A stretch of 64,000 nucleotides of DNA from Planctomycetaceae bacterium (GTDB lineage Bacteria > Planctomycetota > Planctomycetia > Pirellulales > Lacipirellulaceae). The stretch lies in the NCBI GenBank assembly GCA_003233055.1, contig QIKP01000015.1:1-64000 (forward strand), written 5' to 3'. The notes under the pieces are model-generated. The model made no database searches. It was given only the letters and a program-made list of their open reading frames with translations, and had not been told where the DNA came from. Of this stretch, positions 27,541 through 37,215 are shown one piece after another. The first letter of the stretch is position 1. Every line of letters begins with the position of its first letter. The translations under genes and the position numbers were made by a program.

Positions 27541-29481
27541 TCACCGCCCGGTGAGCATTTCTTGCCGGTAGCGGGCCATCACGTCGCTTCGCAGCAGCAG
27601 CCCCACCAGCCGGCGGTTGGCACCTTTGCCCACTTCGACCGGCAAGGTTTCGACATCGCGGCTGCCGAAGTCGCGGAGGGCTTCGATCAGATTGGCGGTT
27701 GGGGGGACGGCGAGCGAGGCGCGTAGGGCAATGTCCTCGGCGTTGACGAGACTCGGGGAAATATCGCTGTCGAGGACGCGGTGAAGGTCTTCCGCACGGA
27801 TGATGCCGATCAGTTTGCCATCGCCATCGAGTACCGGCAGGCTTTCGATCTGGGGATTCTCTTTCGCGACGCGAACGATGTCGAGTACGGTATCGGAATG
27901 CGAGAGAAGCGGGAAATTTCGGACCATCACGTCGCGGACCATGACATGTTCGAGATGATGCAGGTCGTGCCCCCGGGCGATCTGTTCGCCCCGTCGGCTT
28001 AGTTTTTTGTAGTAAATGCTTTCGGGATCGATCGCCTTGGCCACCACGCTGGCGAGACCAGCGGTCACCATAATCGGAAGGATGATTTCGTAACGATCGG
28101 TCATTTCATAGACGATTAGAATCGCGGAGAGCACGCCATGCGTGGTGCCAGCAACGACCGCTCCCATGCCAACAATCGCGTAGACGCCGGGCGAAGTGGC
28201 GTAGTCGGGGGCAATCGAGTTGGCGAGGATGCCGAGGCACGCGCCGAGTAGGGCCCCCAGGTAAAGCGATGGCGCAAAGATGCCGCCCGACCCCCCACCA
28301 GCGAGCGTCAGGCTGGTAAGGAGTGGCTTGAGAAAGACGAGCGGCAAGAGCCAAAGGAACTCGGCCATCATGTCCTGCCGCTCGACGCGCACCTGCATCT
28401 CTTCCGCGTCGCTAGCACCATGATTTTCGTCGGCCTCTTCGGTAGCGTTGCCCGCATACTGCAAATGCAAAGCATGGTCGACCACGCCGTAGCAGACGCC
28501 CATCAAAGGGGGCAACGGTCGGTCGCCCGCTTTGGTGGTTTCGGCAGATTGGGCTGAGACGACGGGCGGGGCAAGGGGATAAGTCGCACCGACAACACCG
28601 ATGGTAAGGCCAAGCACCAAGGCTTTGATCCACCAAGCTGGGAGCCAACGGTCGACGATGTCTTCGGTCGCGTAGAGCAGACGCGTGAACGACACGGCGG
28701 CCACACCGGCGACGAGTCCAAGAAGAATGAACGAAGGGAGCTGGTTCCACTCGCCGGCGAAGTCGTAGTTGAGGTGCTGAAACGCGGGTTCGAATCGGTG
28801 TTCGCCCGCATGTTGCTGGACAACGTCCGCCATGACGCTGGCGATGACGATTGGGGTGAGCATTTCGACGGCAAAACTACCGAGGATGATCTCGCTGGCG
28901 AAGATCACGCCGGCAAGTGGCGCGTTGAAAGTGGCGCTGATGCCTGCCGCTGCACCGGCAGCAAGAAGGACTTTGAGATTCCTCGAGGAGAGCTTGAAAA
29001 TCTGCCCCGCAAGGCTGCCGAGCGTTGCACCGATTTGGACGATCGGCCCCTCTCGACCGATTGACCCGCCGGTGCCGATACAAATGCCACTCGCAAAAAT
29101 TTTGACGATAGCCACCGACGGTCGGATGACTCCGTCATGCCGGGCAACCGCCGTAATCACCTCCGGCACACCATGGCCTTGCGCTTCCGGGGCAAAGGTT
29201 CGTGTTAGATAGGAGACAAGGAGCAGCCCCAAAGCAGGGCTGACGATCAGGGCAAGGGTCCAGAGCGAGGTCTCTTCTCGCAAGTCGTTGGCCAGGCCGT
29301 AGGTCTGTTCGGTAACGGCATGGATGATCGTCGTAAACAGCACCGCAGCCCAACCGGCCAAGACCCCAATGCAGGCGGCCAGGAGGATGACAAGCGTGCT
29401 TCCCTCGATCGATCCCCGTCGTGTGAAGGCGCTGCACCAGGTTGCCATGGTCTCGCAGAGTTTCCGAATGGGCCAGGGCAT
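27541..29481 (-). CDS. ClC-type chloride channel/transporter with CBS pair
   Basis: About 646 residues. Selectivity-filter motifs of ClC proteins are all present: GHGVPE (variant of GSGIPE), GREGP carrying the gating glutamate, and GGIFAP within GGGSGGIFAPSLYLGA. An acidic hydrophilic insertion (EEADENHGASDAEEM) sits between the two halves of the membrane domain. After the channel come two CBS domains (VMVRNFPLL... SLPVLDGDGKLIGIIRAEDL; then ALRDFGSRDVETLPVEV), which usually bind adenine nucleotides and gate the channel. The gating glutamate suggests an H+/Cl- exchanger. The start is uncertain: a GTG at 29592 would add 37 residues unlike the family; the ATG at 29481 is preferred. Confidence 0.92.
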   Translation of the reverse strand: MPWPIRKLCETMATWCSAFTRRGSIEGSTLVILLAACIGVLAGWAAVLFTTIIHAVTEQTYGLANDLREETSLWTLALIVSPALGLLLVSYLTRTFAPEAQGHGVPEVITAVARHDGVIRPSVAIVKIFASGICIGTGGSIGREGPIVQIGATLGSLAGQIFKLSSRNLKVLLAAGAAAGISATFNAPLAGVIFASEIILGSFAVEMLTPIVIASVMADVVQQHAGEHRFEPAFQHLNYDFAGEWNQLPSFILLGLVAGVAAVSFTRLLYATEDIVDRWLPAWWIKALVLGLTIGVVGATYPLAPPVVSAQSAETTKAGDRPLPPLMGVCYGVVDHALHLQYAGNATEEADENHGASDAEEMQVRVERQDMMAEFLWLLPLVFLKPLLTSLTLAGGGSGGIFAPSLYLGALLGACLGILANSIAPDYATSPGVYAIVGMGAVVAGTTHGVLSAILIVYEMTDRYEIILPIMVTAGLASVVAKAIDPESIYYKKLSRRGEQIARGHDLHHLEHVMVRDVMVRNFPLLSHSDTVLDIVRVAKENPQIESLPVLDGDGKLIGIIRAEDLHRVLDSDISPSLVNAEDIALRASLAVPPTANLIEALRDFGSRDVETLPVEVGKGANRRLVGLLLRSDVMARYRQEMLTGR

Positions 29482-29594
29482 CAAAGAGTTTCGGTTCGAT
29501 TTTTCAAAAGGGCTGTTAGAAAGGACGCGTCGAAAACAACCGCAGGAAGCCAGGGCGGCCTCCGAGTCGGCAGCTTGGCGTGGCGATCCCACCC

Positions 29595-29623
29595 CTGACC
29601 GCCCATTGCTACCACGCTACAAT
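29595..29623 (+). promoter_or_regulatory. Possible serC promoter
   Basis: CTGACC and TACAAT (29618-29623) with a 17-bp spacer, 50 bp before the serC start codon. Reasonable fit to a sigma-70 promoter; no activity data. Confidence 0.4.
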
Positions 29624-29672
29624 GCCGAGTGATCGAATACTACTGTCCACCCTCCAATCGCCCCGATGATTC

Positions 29673-30761
29673 ATGACGACGCGCAATTTCAACTTTTCAG
29701 CAGGACCGGCAGCCTTGCCGGAATCGGTGCTCCGGCAGGCCCAGGAAGAGATGCTCTCGCTGCCTGGCGTGGGGGCGAGCGTGCTGGAAATCAGCCATCG
29801 TAGCCCGGCTTTCATCCAGATTGCCGAGGCAGCGGAGGCGAATCTCCGGTCGCTGCTTTCCATTCCTGACGACTACACAGTGCTGTTTCTCCAGGGAGGA
29901 AGTCGGCTTCAATTCTCCATGGTGCCAATGAACCTGCGGGCGGCCGGGCAGTCGGCCGACTACCTGCTGACCGGTAGCTGGAGTAAAAACGCTCTTAGCG
30001 AGGCGAAAAAGGGGGGCGACACTTCGGTCGCCTTCACCGCTGCAGAGACCAATTTTGATCGCCTCCCCAAGACCGGCGACCTCAAGCTCCACCCCAACGC
30101 CGCCTACGTCCACTACACGTCGAACGAGACGATCCAGGGTGTCCAGTTCAAGGCGGAGCCGGAGGTTGGCGGGCTGCCGCTTGTTTGCGACGCCTCCAGT
30201 GAGTTCATGTATCGACCACTCGATATTTCTAAGTACGGGTTGCTCTACGCTTGTGCCCAGAAGAATGCCGGCGCTGCGGGCCTGACGGTGGTGATTCTTC
30301 GCAAGGAGTTGCTCGACCGTTCGCCGAGTGACCTGCCAGGTTACCTGAGCTACAAGACTCATGCCGATGCCAACTCGATGTGGAATACCCCGCCAACGTT
30401 TGCCATTTATATCTTGAAGCTGATTACCGAATGGCTGAAGAACGACATCGGGGGCCTCACCAAGATGCACGAGCAAAACCAGCGGAAGGCCGCGATGCTC
30501 TACGACGTGGTCGACGCGAACGCCGACTTCTATCAGGGGCACGCCCAGAAGGATTGTCGGTCGTTGATGAACGTTACCTTCCGCCTTCCCTCGGACGATC
30601 TGACAGCCAAGTTCGTCACCGAGGCGAAGGAGCGGCGACTCACGGATCTCAAAGGGCATCGCTCGGTTGGTGGCATTCGCGCGTCGATTTACAACGCCAT
30701 GCCAGTCGCCGGTGTCGAATCGTTGCGTGATTTTATGGTTGAATTTGCCAAGAAAAATTGA
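29673..30761 (+). CDS. serC: Phosphoserine aminotransferase
   Basis: A 362-residue class V PLP aminotransferase converting 3-phosphohydroxypyruvate and glutamate to phosphoserine. The N-terminal FNFSAGPAALP, the substrate loop EISHRS, and the PLP-lysine segment YACAQKNAGAAGLT are characteristic; the C-terminal GGIRASIYNAM is the closing signature. Full length. It is followed 94 bp later by serA in the same direction, giving the first two steps of serine synthesis side by side. A family E repeat lies between them. Confidence 0.96.
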   Translation: MTTRNFNFSAGPAALPESVLRQAQEEMLSLPGVGASVLEISHRSPAFIQIAEAAEANLRSLLSIPDDYTVLFLQGGSRLQFSMVPMNLRAAGQSADYLLTGSWSKNALSEAKKGGDTSVAFTAAETNFDRLPKTGDLKLHPNAAYVHYTSNETIQGVQFKAEPEVGGLPLVCDASSEFMYRPLDISKYGLLYACAQKNAGAAGLTVVILRKELLDRSPSDLPGYLSYKTHADANSMWNTPPTFAIYILKLITEWLKNDIGGLTKMHEQNQRKAAMLYDVVDANADFYQGHAQKDCRSLMNVTFRLPSDDLTAKFVTEAKERRLTDLKGHRSVGGIRASIYNAMPVAGVESLRDFMVEFAKKN

Positions 30762-30788
30762 CTGAAGAATGGTTGATTGTTGAGCAAC

Positions 30789-30812
30789 CGGGGTCGAGGA
30801 CGACCCGGCTCG
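30789..30812. repeat. Family E repeat core
   Basis: GGGTCGAGGACGACCCGGCT and the following CGC between serC and serA. GTCGAGGACGAC recurs at 16718-16740 and, inverted, at 21876-21897. In this copy GGGTCG...CGACCC makes a short palindrome. Confidence 0.65.
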
Positions 30813-30855
30813 CTAATTTCCTTACCCCTCACCCCTCACCCCTCTCAGCTCTGCC

Positions 30856-32478
30856 ATGCCCAGTGTTATAGTTCTTGATAAACTTGCCCAGGAAGGTCTC
30901 GACATGCTCGAGGCCGCGCCGGGGATTGAATACGTCGTCAAGACCGGCCTCAAGGGGGACGATCTCCGAAACGCTCTCACCGAGCACGACGGCGCGATCC
31001 TTCGGAGTGGTGCCAAGCTGACGGCTGATGTGCTGACCGGCAATCGTCGTCTCAAGGCGATTGTCCGCGCGGGCGTTGGTACGGATAACATCGACAAACC
31101 GGCCGCCACGCGCGCTGGCATCGTCGTCATGAACACACCGGCCGGCAACACGCTCAGCACGGCCGAGCATGCGATCGCCCTGATGCTGGCGTTGTCGCGA
31201 AACATTGCCCCCGCCTACCAAAGCCTGATCGAAGGGCGATGGGACCGTGGGAAATTCATGGGAAGCCAAGTCGCTGGGAAAACGCTTGGCGTCGTTGGGT
31301 TGGGGCGTATTGGTTTGGCGGTAGCGGCGCGGGCACAGGGGCTCGAGATGCGCATTCTCGGCTACGACCCCTTCATGACGCAGGAGAGGGCGAAAGACCT
31401 TGGTATCGAACTCGTCACGGCGGTTGACCAGATGCTGCCAAGCGTCGACTACCTTACGGTTCACACCCCCCTGACCGACGAAACACGCAACCTGTTCGAC
31501 ATGCCCCAACTCGAACTCATCAAGCCAGGCGCGCGACTCGTCAACTGTGCTCGAGGTGGCATTTACAACGAGCAGGCACTCGTCGCGGGGCTTGAGTCGG
31601 GAAAACTCGCCGGCGTCGCGCTGGACGTGTATGGCGAGGAACCTTGCACCGATAGCCCGCTCTTTGGAATGCCGGGCGTCGTCTGTACTCCGCATCTCGG
31701 CGCGAGTACCGAAGAGGCACAAACTTCCGTCGCCATCGAAGCGGTTGAGCTGCTTACCGCGTTCCTCATGACCGGTGCGATTCGCCACGCGGTCAACGTC
31801 ACGCCGCTCGATCCCAAGACGCTGGAGTCGTTGCGTGGTTACCTCGACGTCGCCTATCGCCTGGGCCGCCTCGCCGCTGGATTGCAGCCGAGCGGGCTGG
31901 CGAGCTGCCAGATTTTGTATCGTGGAGAGATCGCTGGTCGCGATACGAAGCTCCTCACGTCGGCGTTTTCAGTTGGACTCTTAGAAGGGGTTCTCGACGA
32001 GCCAGTGAATTTGGTCAATGCCGAGATGATGCTTCACGACCGGGGCATTCAATTGGTCGAGCAGTGCAATAGTGATATGGGTGCGTTTCGGGCTTCGATG
32101 GCGGTGGAACTGGTGGCGGGTGAGACGAAGCGGACCGTCGCTGGCACGCTCTTCGGCAAGGAAATGCCACGGCTCGTGGCGGTCGACGATCAGCGACTCG
32201 AGGCGTATCTCGATGGCTTGATGCTCGTCTTCCATCACCGCGATCGGCCCGGCATCATCGGCGCGGTCGGCACCACCTTGGGCGAGCATGGCGTCAACAT
32301 CGCCCAGATGGCGGTCGGCCGCAGCACGCCGGGCGGTGAGGCGGTCGGCGTGTTGAATCTCGATGGCGAGCCCTCCGCCGCTGCCCTTGCGGCGGTCGAA
32401 GCGCTCGAGCATGTCACGAGCGCCACGGTGGTGAATCTGCCGAAGGCAGGGGAACTCCCCGCCTGGCTGGCGGGGTAG
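30856..32478 (+). CDS. serA: D-3-phosphoglycerate dehydrogenase
   Basis: A 540-residue long-form PGDH, which oxidises 3-phosphoglycerate to 3-phosphohydroxypyruvate. NAD-binding GVVGLGRIGLAVAARA, catalytic arginine in NCARGGIYN, glutamate in YGEEPC and histidine in TPHLGAS are present. The C-terminal half has the intervening ASB-like domain and an ACT domain (LVFHHRDRPGIIGAVGTTLG), so serine feedback control is likely by family knowledge. Downstream of serC, probably co-transcribed. Confidence 0.96.
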   Translation: MPSVIVLDKLAQEGLDMLEAAPGIEYVVKTGLKGDDLRNALTEHDGAILRSGAKLTADVLTGNRRLKAIVRAGVGTDNIDKPAATRAGIVVMNTPAGNTLSTAEHAIALMLALSRNIAPAYQSLIEGRWDRGKFMGSQVAGKTLGVVGLGRIGLAVAARAQGLEMRILGYDPFMTQERAKDLGIELVTAVDQMLPSVDYLTVHTPLTDETRNLFDMPQLELIKPGARLVNCARGGIYNEQALVAGLESGKLAGVALDVYGEEPCTDSPLFGMPGVVCTPHLGASTEEAQTSVAIEAVELLTAFLMTGAIRHAVNVTPLDPKTLESLRGYLDVAYRLGRLAAGLQPSGLASCQILYRGEIAGRDTKLLTSAFSVGLLEGVLDEPVNLVNAEMMLHDRGIQLVEQCNSDMGAFRASMAVELVAGETKRTVAGTLFGKEMPRLVAVDDQRLEAYLDGLMLVFHHRDRPGIIGAVGTTLGEHGVNIAQMAVGRSTPGGEAVGVLNLDGEPSAAALAAVEALEHVTSATVVNLPKAGELPAWLAG

Positions 32479-32699
32479 TCGGATTGGCCCGTTCCGGGGG
32501 GAGGCCGCCCTTTACGGACTTGAGGAAGTCTGCGCAATCCGCATAGATGGTATTTTTCTACCACCTTTCGCAAATTCTCTAGCCGGCAGAAGGTGCGTGG
32601 CTCACGCAGGCGCTCCAGAGCGACCGATGCTCTTATTAGCGGCGGCATAGTGCCCCGTCTTCTTCCCTCCCAGCATCCGTCCACCGGAGCCCCACCGCC

Positions 32700-32930
32700 A
32701 TGCTCGAGACCGTTCATCAAGTCCCCGACCTACTCGCCCGTATTTCCTCGGCCCTTGAATCGAGCCCCCACATTTCTCGGGGAAAGATACGGGTTGAATC
32801 GGGTGCCTCTGGTGAATTGCGTTTGCATGGCAAAGTACAAACCTTCTTTGAAAAGCAGATGGCGCAAGAAACGATTCGAGGCCTCGTCGGGACGCAGTCG
32901 ATTGAGAATCTGGTCGAAGTGACTTGGTAG
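32700..32930 (+). CDS. Small BON-domain protein
   Basis: A 76-residue protein made of a single BON-like domain: ISSALESSPHI, then ELRLHGKVQTFFEKQMAQETIRG and ENLVEV. BON domains bind phospholipid or other proteins; a stand-alone cytoplasmic copy without signal peptide is typical for planctomycetes. The stop region contains a 14-bp direct duplication (GTGACTTGGTAGG), repeated immediately after the stop. An alternative frame covering the same bases on the plus strand is less convincing. Confidence 0.7.
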   Translation: MLETVHQVPDLLARISSALESSPHISRGKIRVESGASGELRLHGKVQTFFEKQMAQETIRGLVGTQSIENLVEVTW

Positions 32931-33215
32931 GGGTGACTTGGTAGGGAATATCGCATCCCCCTGCCCCCCCGCTGCCTGCTAACCATCGGCGCTGCTTCGC
33001 CTTTCGTAGGAACGGACAACTCTCCGCTCGACGCGCCGCCGCTGAAGCGGCATCGCCAACGGACAACCGTCTCGATCCGATTGTGGGCAAATCTGCGATT
33101 TGCGGATAGGATAGAATCTGGTCGGCCCTCTACGATGGGGGAAGCCAGCCGGCCAACATGGCCCCCCTGTCCAACTCCCGTCCGTTGTCTTCGCAGCGGA
33201 GTGTTTTGATTGCCG

Positions 33216-33926
33216 ATGATCGTCCCTGCCTATTGCCGACCGAGCGCTTTCGAGGCGCTCGCCTGCGAATTGCCATTGCTGAGCACCCGGCGCGGATTGG
33301 TGAGGGCCGCCTGTGCGGTGGCGTCGCACGAACATGCGGAGCTGAAGGCTCGTTCGACGCTAGAATCGCTTGACTTGGTGGTTACGACGGTCCGACGGCG
33401 AGCCCCTTCGGCCTCTCCCAACGCGCAGCTTGCGCACCTCCATGACATGCTTTTCGACGTACTTGGTTTTCGTGGAAATAGCGAGGACTACTACGATCCC
33501 GCCAATAGCTACCTGCCTGACGTGGTTTCTTCTCGGAAGGGACTGCCGATCACGCTATCGCTTGTCTACAAATACGTCGCCGAGGAATTGGGGTTGAGAA
33601 CGCATGGAGTGAACGCACCGGGGCATTTTCTCGTGGCCGTTGAAATGCTGGAGGGAGCCAATCGATCGCTCATGTTCGTCGATCCTTTCTATGGCGGTAC
33701 GCTGCTCTCACTCCCGGAAGTCTACATGCGGATCGAAGAGGCAACGGGGAGACCGGTTTACGCCGATCCTGGATTGCTTGCTCCCGCGAGTCACCACGCA
33801 TGGATCACGCGAATGCTCGGCAATCTCCAAGCGATCTTCGCCCGATCAGGCCGGGAAAAGGACCTCTACGCCATGCAAGAAATGCAAATGCTGGTCGAAT
33901 CGCGATCCGAGGGGGACGGGGGATGA
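33216..33926 (+). CDS. SirB1-like transglutaminase-fold protein
   Basis: A 236-residue member of the SirB1/YchA family (transglutaminase-like domain 2). The conserved core reads LHDMLFDVLGFRGN, YYDPANSYLPDV, SSRKGLPITLSLVYKYVAEELG and GVNAPGHFLV. Members are often associated with tetratricopeptide repeats or proteases; no catalytic triad is expected in this branch. A TTG two codons earlier is open, but the ATG at 33216 is the better start. Its stop overlaps the start of the following metzincin gene (ATGA at 33923), implying coupled translation. In the 285-bp gap upstream I see no gene. Confidence 0.82.
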   Translation: MIVPAYCRPSAFEALACELPLLSTRRGLVRAACAVASHEHAELKARSTLESLDLVVTTVRRRAPSASPNAQLAHLHDMLFDVLGFRGNSEDYYDPANSYLPDVVSSRKGLPITLSLVYKYVAEELGLRTHGVNAPGHFLVAVEMLEGANRSLMFVDPFYGGTLLSLPEVYMRIEEATGRPVYADPGLLAPASHHAWITRMLGNLQAIFARSGREKDLYAMQEMQMLVESRSEGDGG

Positions 33927-35779
33927 GAGCCGCAAGTTTCACCGTTCTCCCGAGGAGCCGTGGGCGTCGACCCAATGGTTGGTTTGCGGAGAAAAGGGGC
34001 ACCCCCGACTTCCGCCGGTGGCTCGCCTCCCTTTTTTTGAGTGTTGTAGTGACCCCGGCGACCACCGTTGCCGAGGTCGTGGTGGTAGCGAATCGAACGC
34101 CGCGCAAAATGGTGCTGGAAGTCACGCTTTCTGGCCAAGTCCCCTGGAGCGTCAAGCTCGCTTCGGGAGAGTCGCGGCCCATCTTCTCGGATGGCGGCGT
34201 GGAGATTGCCTTTGAGCGTTTTCCCGGAACCGCTCGTTACCAACTCGACTCGGGGGCCGCCTATTATCTTGGAATGAAGCAGGATGGCACGATCGATCTG
34301 CAAAAAATTGGGCTGGGGGATCCTGAGGGGGAGACACGTGCGGGTCAGCTTCCCGGCAAAGCCGCGACGGCGCCGGCTGCTACGGTTCTGGTAAAAATAC
34401 TCGTCGACGAGGAAGAACTCTCCCGAAGGCATCTCTGGGAGCCCAAGCTGCGAAGGCGAATGGAGGCGGCCTCCGATATCTTGCATCGTCATGCGATGGT
34501 CCAGCTAAGTGTCGTCGCGGTCGGTCGGTGGAACTCGGACGACTCGACCCGTCAGTTCCGCGCCTCGCTATCGGAGTTTGAAAAAGAGGTCGACGCCTCG
34601 CCAGCGACACTCGCTATCGGATTCTCTAGCCAGTACCACGTGGTTCGTGGCCGCGTTCACCTCGGAGGAACGCGTGGGCCTCTGAAACCTCATATTCTCC
34701 TTCGAGAGTGGTCCGCGCATGTAAGCGAGTCGGAGCGGCTCGAGCTTCTATTGCACGAGTTGGGCCACTACTTGGGGGCATCCCACAGTCCCGAGCCCGA
34801 CAGCGTGATGCGGCCAGTGCTCGGTGATCGACAATCACGACGCACCGGGTTCGTTGTGAAATTCGATCCCGTCAATACCCTCTTGATGTCGATGATGGGC
34901 GAAGAAATCCGTCGACGGCGAGTCAGGGATTTTGCGTCGGTGACCACCGAAACGAAAAATCGAATGGAGCAGGTCTACAAGGTCCTTGGTCTGGCCCAGC
35001 CAAGAGACACTTCTCCTCGGCGGCTTGCCCAGCAACTGCGTAACCAACCGAGCGATCCGCTCTTCGACGGGGCGAAGCGAATTCTAGCAAGGATCACTCG
35101 AGTGGCGCGAGACAACAGCCGCGCCCCCAAGCAGCCCAGCCGATCGGGGCCAGCACGACTGCAAGGGGATGATTTGCTGAACGCCTATCTCCGCGCCGCG
35201 GCCAAGGAGGCGAGCAAGGTGCCGGACGAGGTCCGTTCCAAAGCGTTTCTTCTGGCGATTGGTGTAGGAATCGGTGACTCCGATCAACTGCGAAAGCTTC
35301 CAGCACTGCGACCCCTGGTCGCTCGGCTGGAGACGCCCGCCGATCGCTCGGTTCGACGGAATTACCTCGGCAAGCCATCGATTCAGGGTCGAAACGATCT
35401 CGCGAGGCATTTCTGTGGGGCGGCGATGCTGGTCGCCACCTCCGGTGCTTCGACCGCGGAAACGCTTAGCCTTGCGAAAGAAATCATGGATTCCCAAGGG
35501 GGGACCGGATTCAGCTTTGCCGACCTTGCGGCAGACAAAGCAGGTATCGCCTTCGCTTTGCGATTGCTTGAGGGGAAGCTCACGGTGGAAGCCATCGCTG
35601 CCCGGTTCCGTTCTGCCGATTTTGTTCCACCCGTTGGCGACTTGCCCGAAGGGATGTCGACGCCGCAGTTCATGGAACAGTTTGGCGGCGCACACGACGA
35701 GCGTTACCAGCAAGTCGTCGAGGAAATTGACCAAGCGATTCAAGCCATGTTCGCGGAGCGCCACCCAACGGCCCCGTGA
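33923..35779 (+). CDS. Metzincin-type secreted metalloprotease
   Basis: A 618-residue protein. A hydrophobic segment (WLASLFLSVVVTPATTVAEVV, about residues 31-51) after a basic N-terminus acts as signal or anchor. The zinc motif LLHELGHYLGASH is a perfect HExxHxxGxxH, and PDSVMRP gives the Met-turn 8 residues on, so this is a metzincin (matrixin- or astacin-like). Ahead of it is an insert of beta character; after it is a ~300-residue helical domain without known motif. The start at 33923 overlaps the SirB1-like gene and follows the G-rich GGGGACGGGGG. Substrate and whether it works with the SirB1-like protein are unknown. Confidence 0.83.
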   Translation: MRAASFTVLPRSRGRRPNGWFAEKRGTPDFRRWLASLFLSVVVTPATTVAEVVVVANRTPRKMVLEVTLSGQVPWSVKLASGESRPIFSDGGVEIAFERFPGTARYQLDSGAAYYLGMKQDGTIDLQKIGLGDPEGETRAGQLPGKAATAPAATVLVKILVDEEELSRRHLWEPKLRRRMEAASDILHRHAMVQLSVVAVGRWNSDDSTRQFRASLSEFEKEVDASPATLAIGFSSQYHVVRGRVHLGGTRGPLKPHILLREWSAHVSESERLELLLHELGHYLGASHSPEPDSVMRPVLGDRQSRRTGFVVKFDPVNTLLMSMMGEEIRRRRVRDFASVTTETKNRMEQVYKVLGLAQPRDTSPRRLAQQLRNQPSDPLFDGAKRILARITRVARDNSRAPKQPSRSGPARLQGDDLLNAYLRAAAKEASKVPDEVRSKAFLLAIGVGIGDSDQLRKLPALRPLVARLETPADRSVRRNYLGKPSIQGRNDLARHFCGAAMLVATSGASTAETLSLAKEIMDSQGGTGFSFADLAADKAGIAFALRLLEGKLTVEAIAARFRSADFVPPVGDLPEGMSTPQFMEQFGGAHDERYQQVVEEIDQAIQAMFAERHPTAP

Positions 35780-35814
35780 TGCGCTAGGGAGGGCTACCTG
35801 CGCCGGTCACCGGT

Positions 35815-36756
35815 CTACCGTCGCAGCAGCTTGTGGACTTCTGCCACGTCGTCGCGCTCGTCCCGTAAGGTCTTGGCGATCTTTTCGTGCCCCTGCTGGC
35901 TCTGCGTGATGGCAATCGCACGCTTAGCTGGGTGGGCCTGGATCCCCGCCTCTGCGGGCCACGTCGTGAGCGGTGCGCGTAGCAGGGTGTCGATGATCGG
36001 AATAAAATCAGAGTCGACAAGCTCCGCATCGGTTTTCTCAACCGCGTACGGCTCCAAGAGGTCGGCGACGCTGTATACCACCGTATAGAGTTTTTGATCG
36101 TCTTCGGTCTCGGGGTCGGTTGCCGTCAATGGAGTAATCGCGGCTTCGTTGGGATTGATTTCGTCGATCGTTAATTGAGCCGTCAGATCGGCTTGCGTTG
36201 ACGAAGGGCCGCATCGTAATTCAACCGTCTCCCCCAGAGAGAGGGTTCGCACCAACCGCCGGGCATGGACGACCGATTCCAGCGTTTGCAGTGTCGTCGT
36301 GTTGTTTTCTCCATCGCCGGCAGGGATCGTAACTTCCTCGACTTTGTCGATCGTCGCATGTTGGACCATCGCGTCGACCTGGACTCGCTTGCCGTCGAGC
36401 GGAGTTACCATCACGGTCAGTTCGATTCCTGCTTTCAAGTTGGTGATGATCGGGTCGAGCAGGCCTTCGCGGTCCTTCCGAATTCCGGTAACGAAGGGTG
36501 TCTCCGTTTGCATGCTGACCGTAGCCGATTGGCCTTCGTGGACGACGATTCGGGGACTGCTGATGATCTTTGCGTTGTCGGCGCCTTGGTCCGTTACCAA
36601 CTGGCAACGGACAACGAATTGGCGCACGTCCTTTTTGGCGGTTGCATCGTGATTCACCGCAGGAGGGACGGTCGCCTTGATCGGTTCATGCCCTCGAACG
36701 GGTTGAACGGAAACTACCGCCAGTCCCAAAATGGCCGCTATGCTCATCCAATGCAT
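35815..36756 (-). CDS. Secretin-domain-like periplasmic protein
   Basis: A 313-residue exported protein: signal peptide (MSIAAILGLAVVSVQPVRG), then a segment resembling the C-terminal core of type II/III secretins (KIISSPRIVVHEGQSA, followed by TPFVTGI and GIELTVMVTPLDG). True secretins are far longer and have N-domains; here the N-domains and the outer-membrane lip cannot be identified, so this is a family outlier and may not form pores. The ATG at 36756 has GGAGG 8 bp upstream and beats an alternative 28 codons earlier. Such short secretin-like proteins recur in planctomycetes; function unknown. Confidence 0.72.
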   Translation of the reverse strand: MHWMSIAAILGLAVVSVQPVRGHEPIKATVPPAVNHDATAKKDVRQFVVRCQLVTDQGADNAKIISSPRIVVHEGQSATVSMQTETPFVTGIRKDREGLLDPIITNLKAGIELTVMVTPLDGKRVQVDAMVQHATIDKVEEVTIPAGDGENNTTTLQTLESVVHARRLVRTLSLGETVELRCGPSSTQADLTAQLTIDEINPNEAAITPLTATDPETEDDQKLYTVVYSVADLLEPYAVEKTDAELVDSDFIPIIDTLLRAPLTTWPAEAGIQAHPAKRAIAITQSQQGHEKIAKTLRDERDDVAEVHKLLRR

Positions 36757-36826
36757 CGAGATCGCCTCCAAGAACGGAATCGACGGTCGAGCCCGACCGC
36801 CAGGATCGCGGAGAGTAGAAGACGGG

Positions 36827-37102
36827 CTAGCGGAGGTCAACAGCGACCGTTGCTATCGCTGCACGCGGGCCAAAACAGCTTGCCAAGTTGGCCGCCGCGT
36901 TGTACTCACCTCCCGAGACATGCACCTCGAACGACCGAGCGTGAGGAAAGGGAATCGTCTCCGGATCAAGCCGGTGGACCAGCGCGCCGAGCGAAAGGAA
37001 ATCCAGCTGGCAGTTGTCGGTGCGTATGGAGAACGGCAGGGGAATTGAAAGATGCTTTGGGAGGAATGCGGTGGATCCCTCATTGTAGCTTTGGCCTGCC
37101 AT
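36827..37102 (-). pseudogene. N-terminal remnant of a PfkB-type sugar kinase
   Basis: On the minus strand, about 60 codons (from ~37009 down) match the N-terminus of planctomycete PfkB-family kinases of the 2-keto-3-deoxygluconate type: DFLSLGALVHRLDPETIP, then FEVHVSGGEYNAAANLA and RAAIATVAVD, ending in a stop at 36827. A complete kinase needs ~300 residues; the sequence beyond (nucleotide-binding DTxGAGD motif) is absent in all frames of the next few hundred bases. The ATG at 37102 is a guess at the original start. Either a truncated relic or an unusually short derived protein. The 459-bp gap here otherwise holds nothing recognisable. Confidence 0.6.
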
Positions 37103-37215
37103 GCCGCAACCGGTTGCTATTCGCGGCTTCGCCGCCCCTTGCCCCTTGCCCGAAGAACACCGATCATTCCTGTTTGGCGAATACCAGTTCGGGAGCAAAT
37201 AGGGAATTAACAGTC

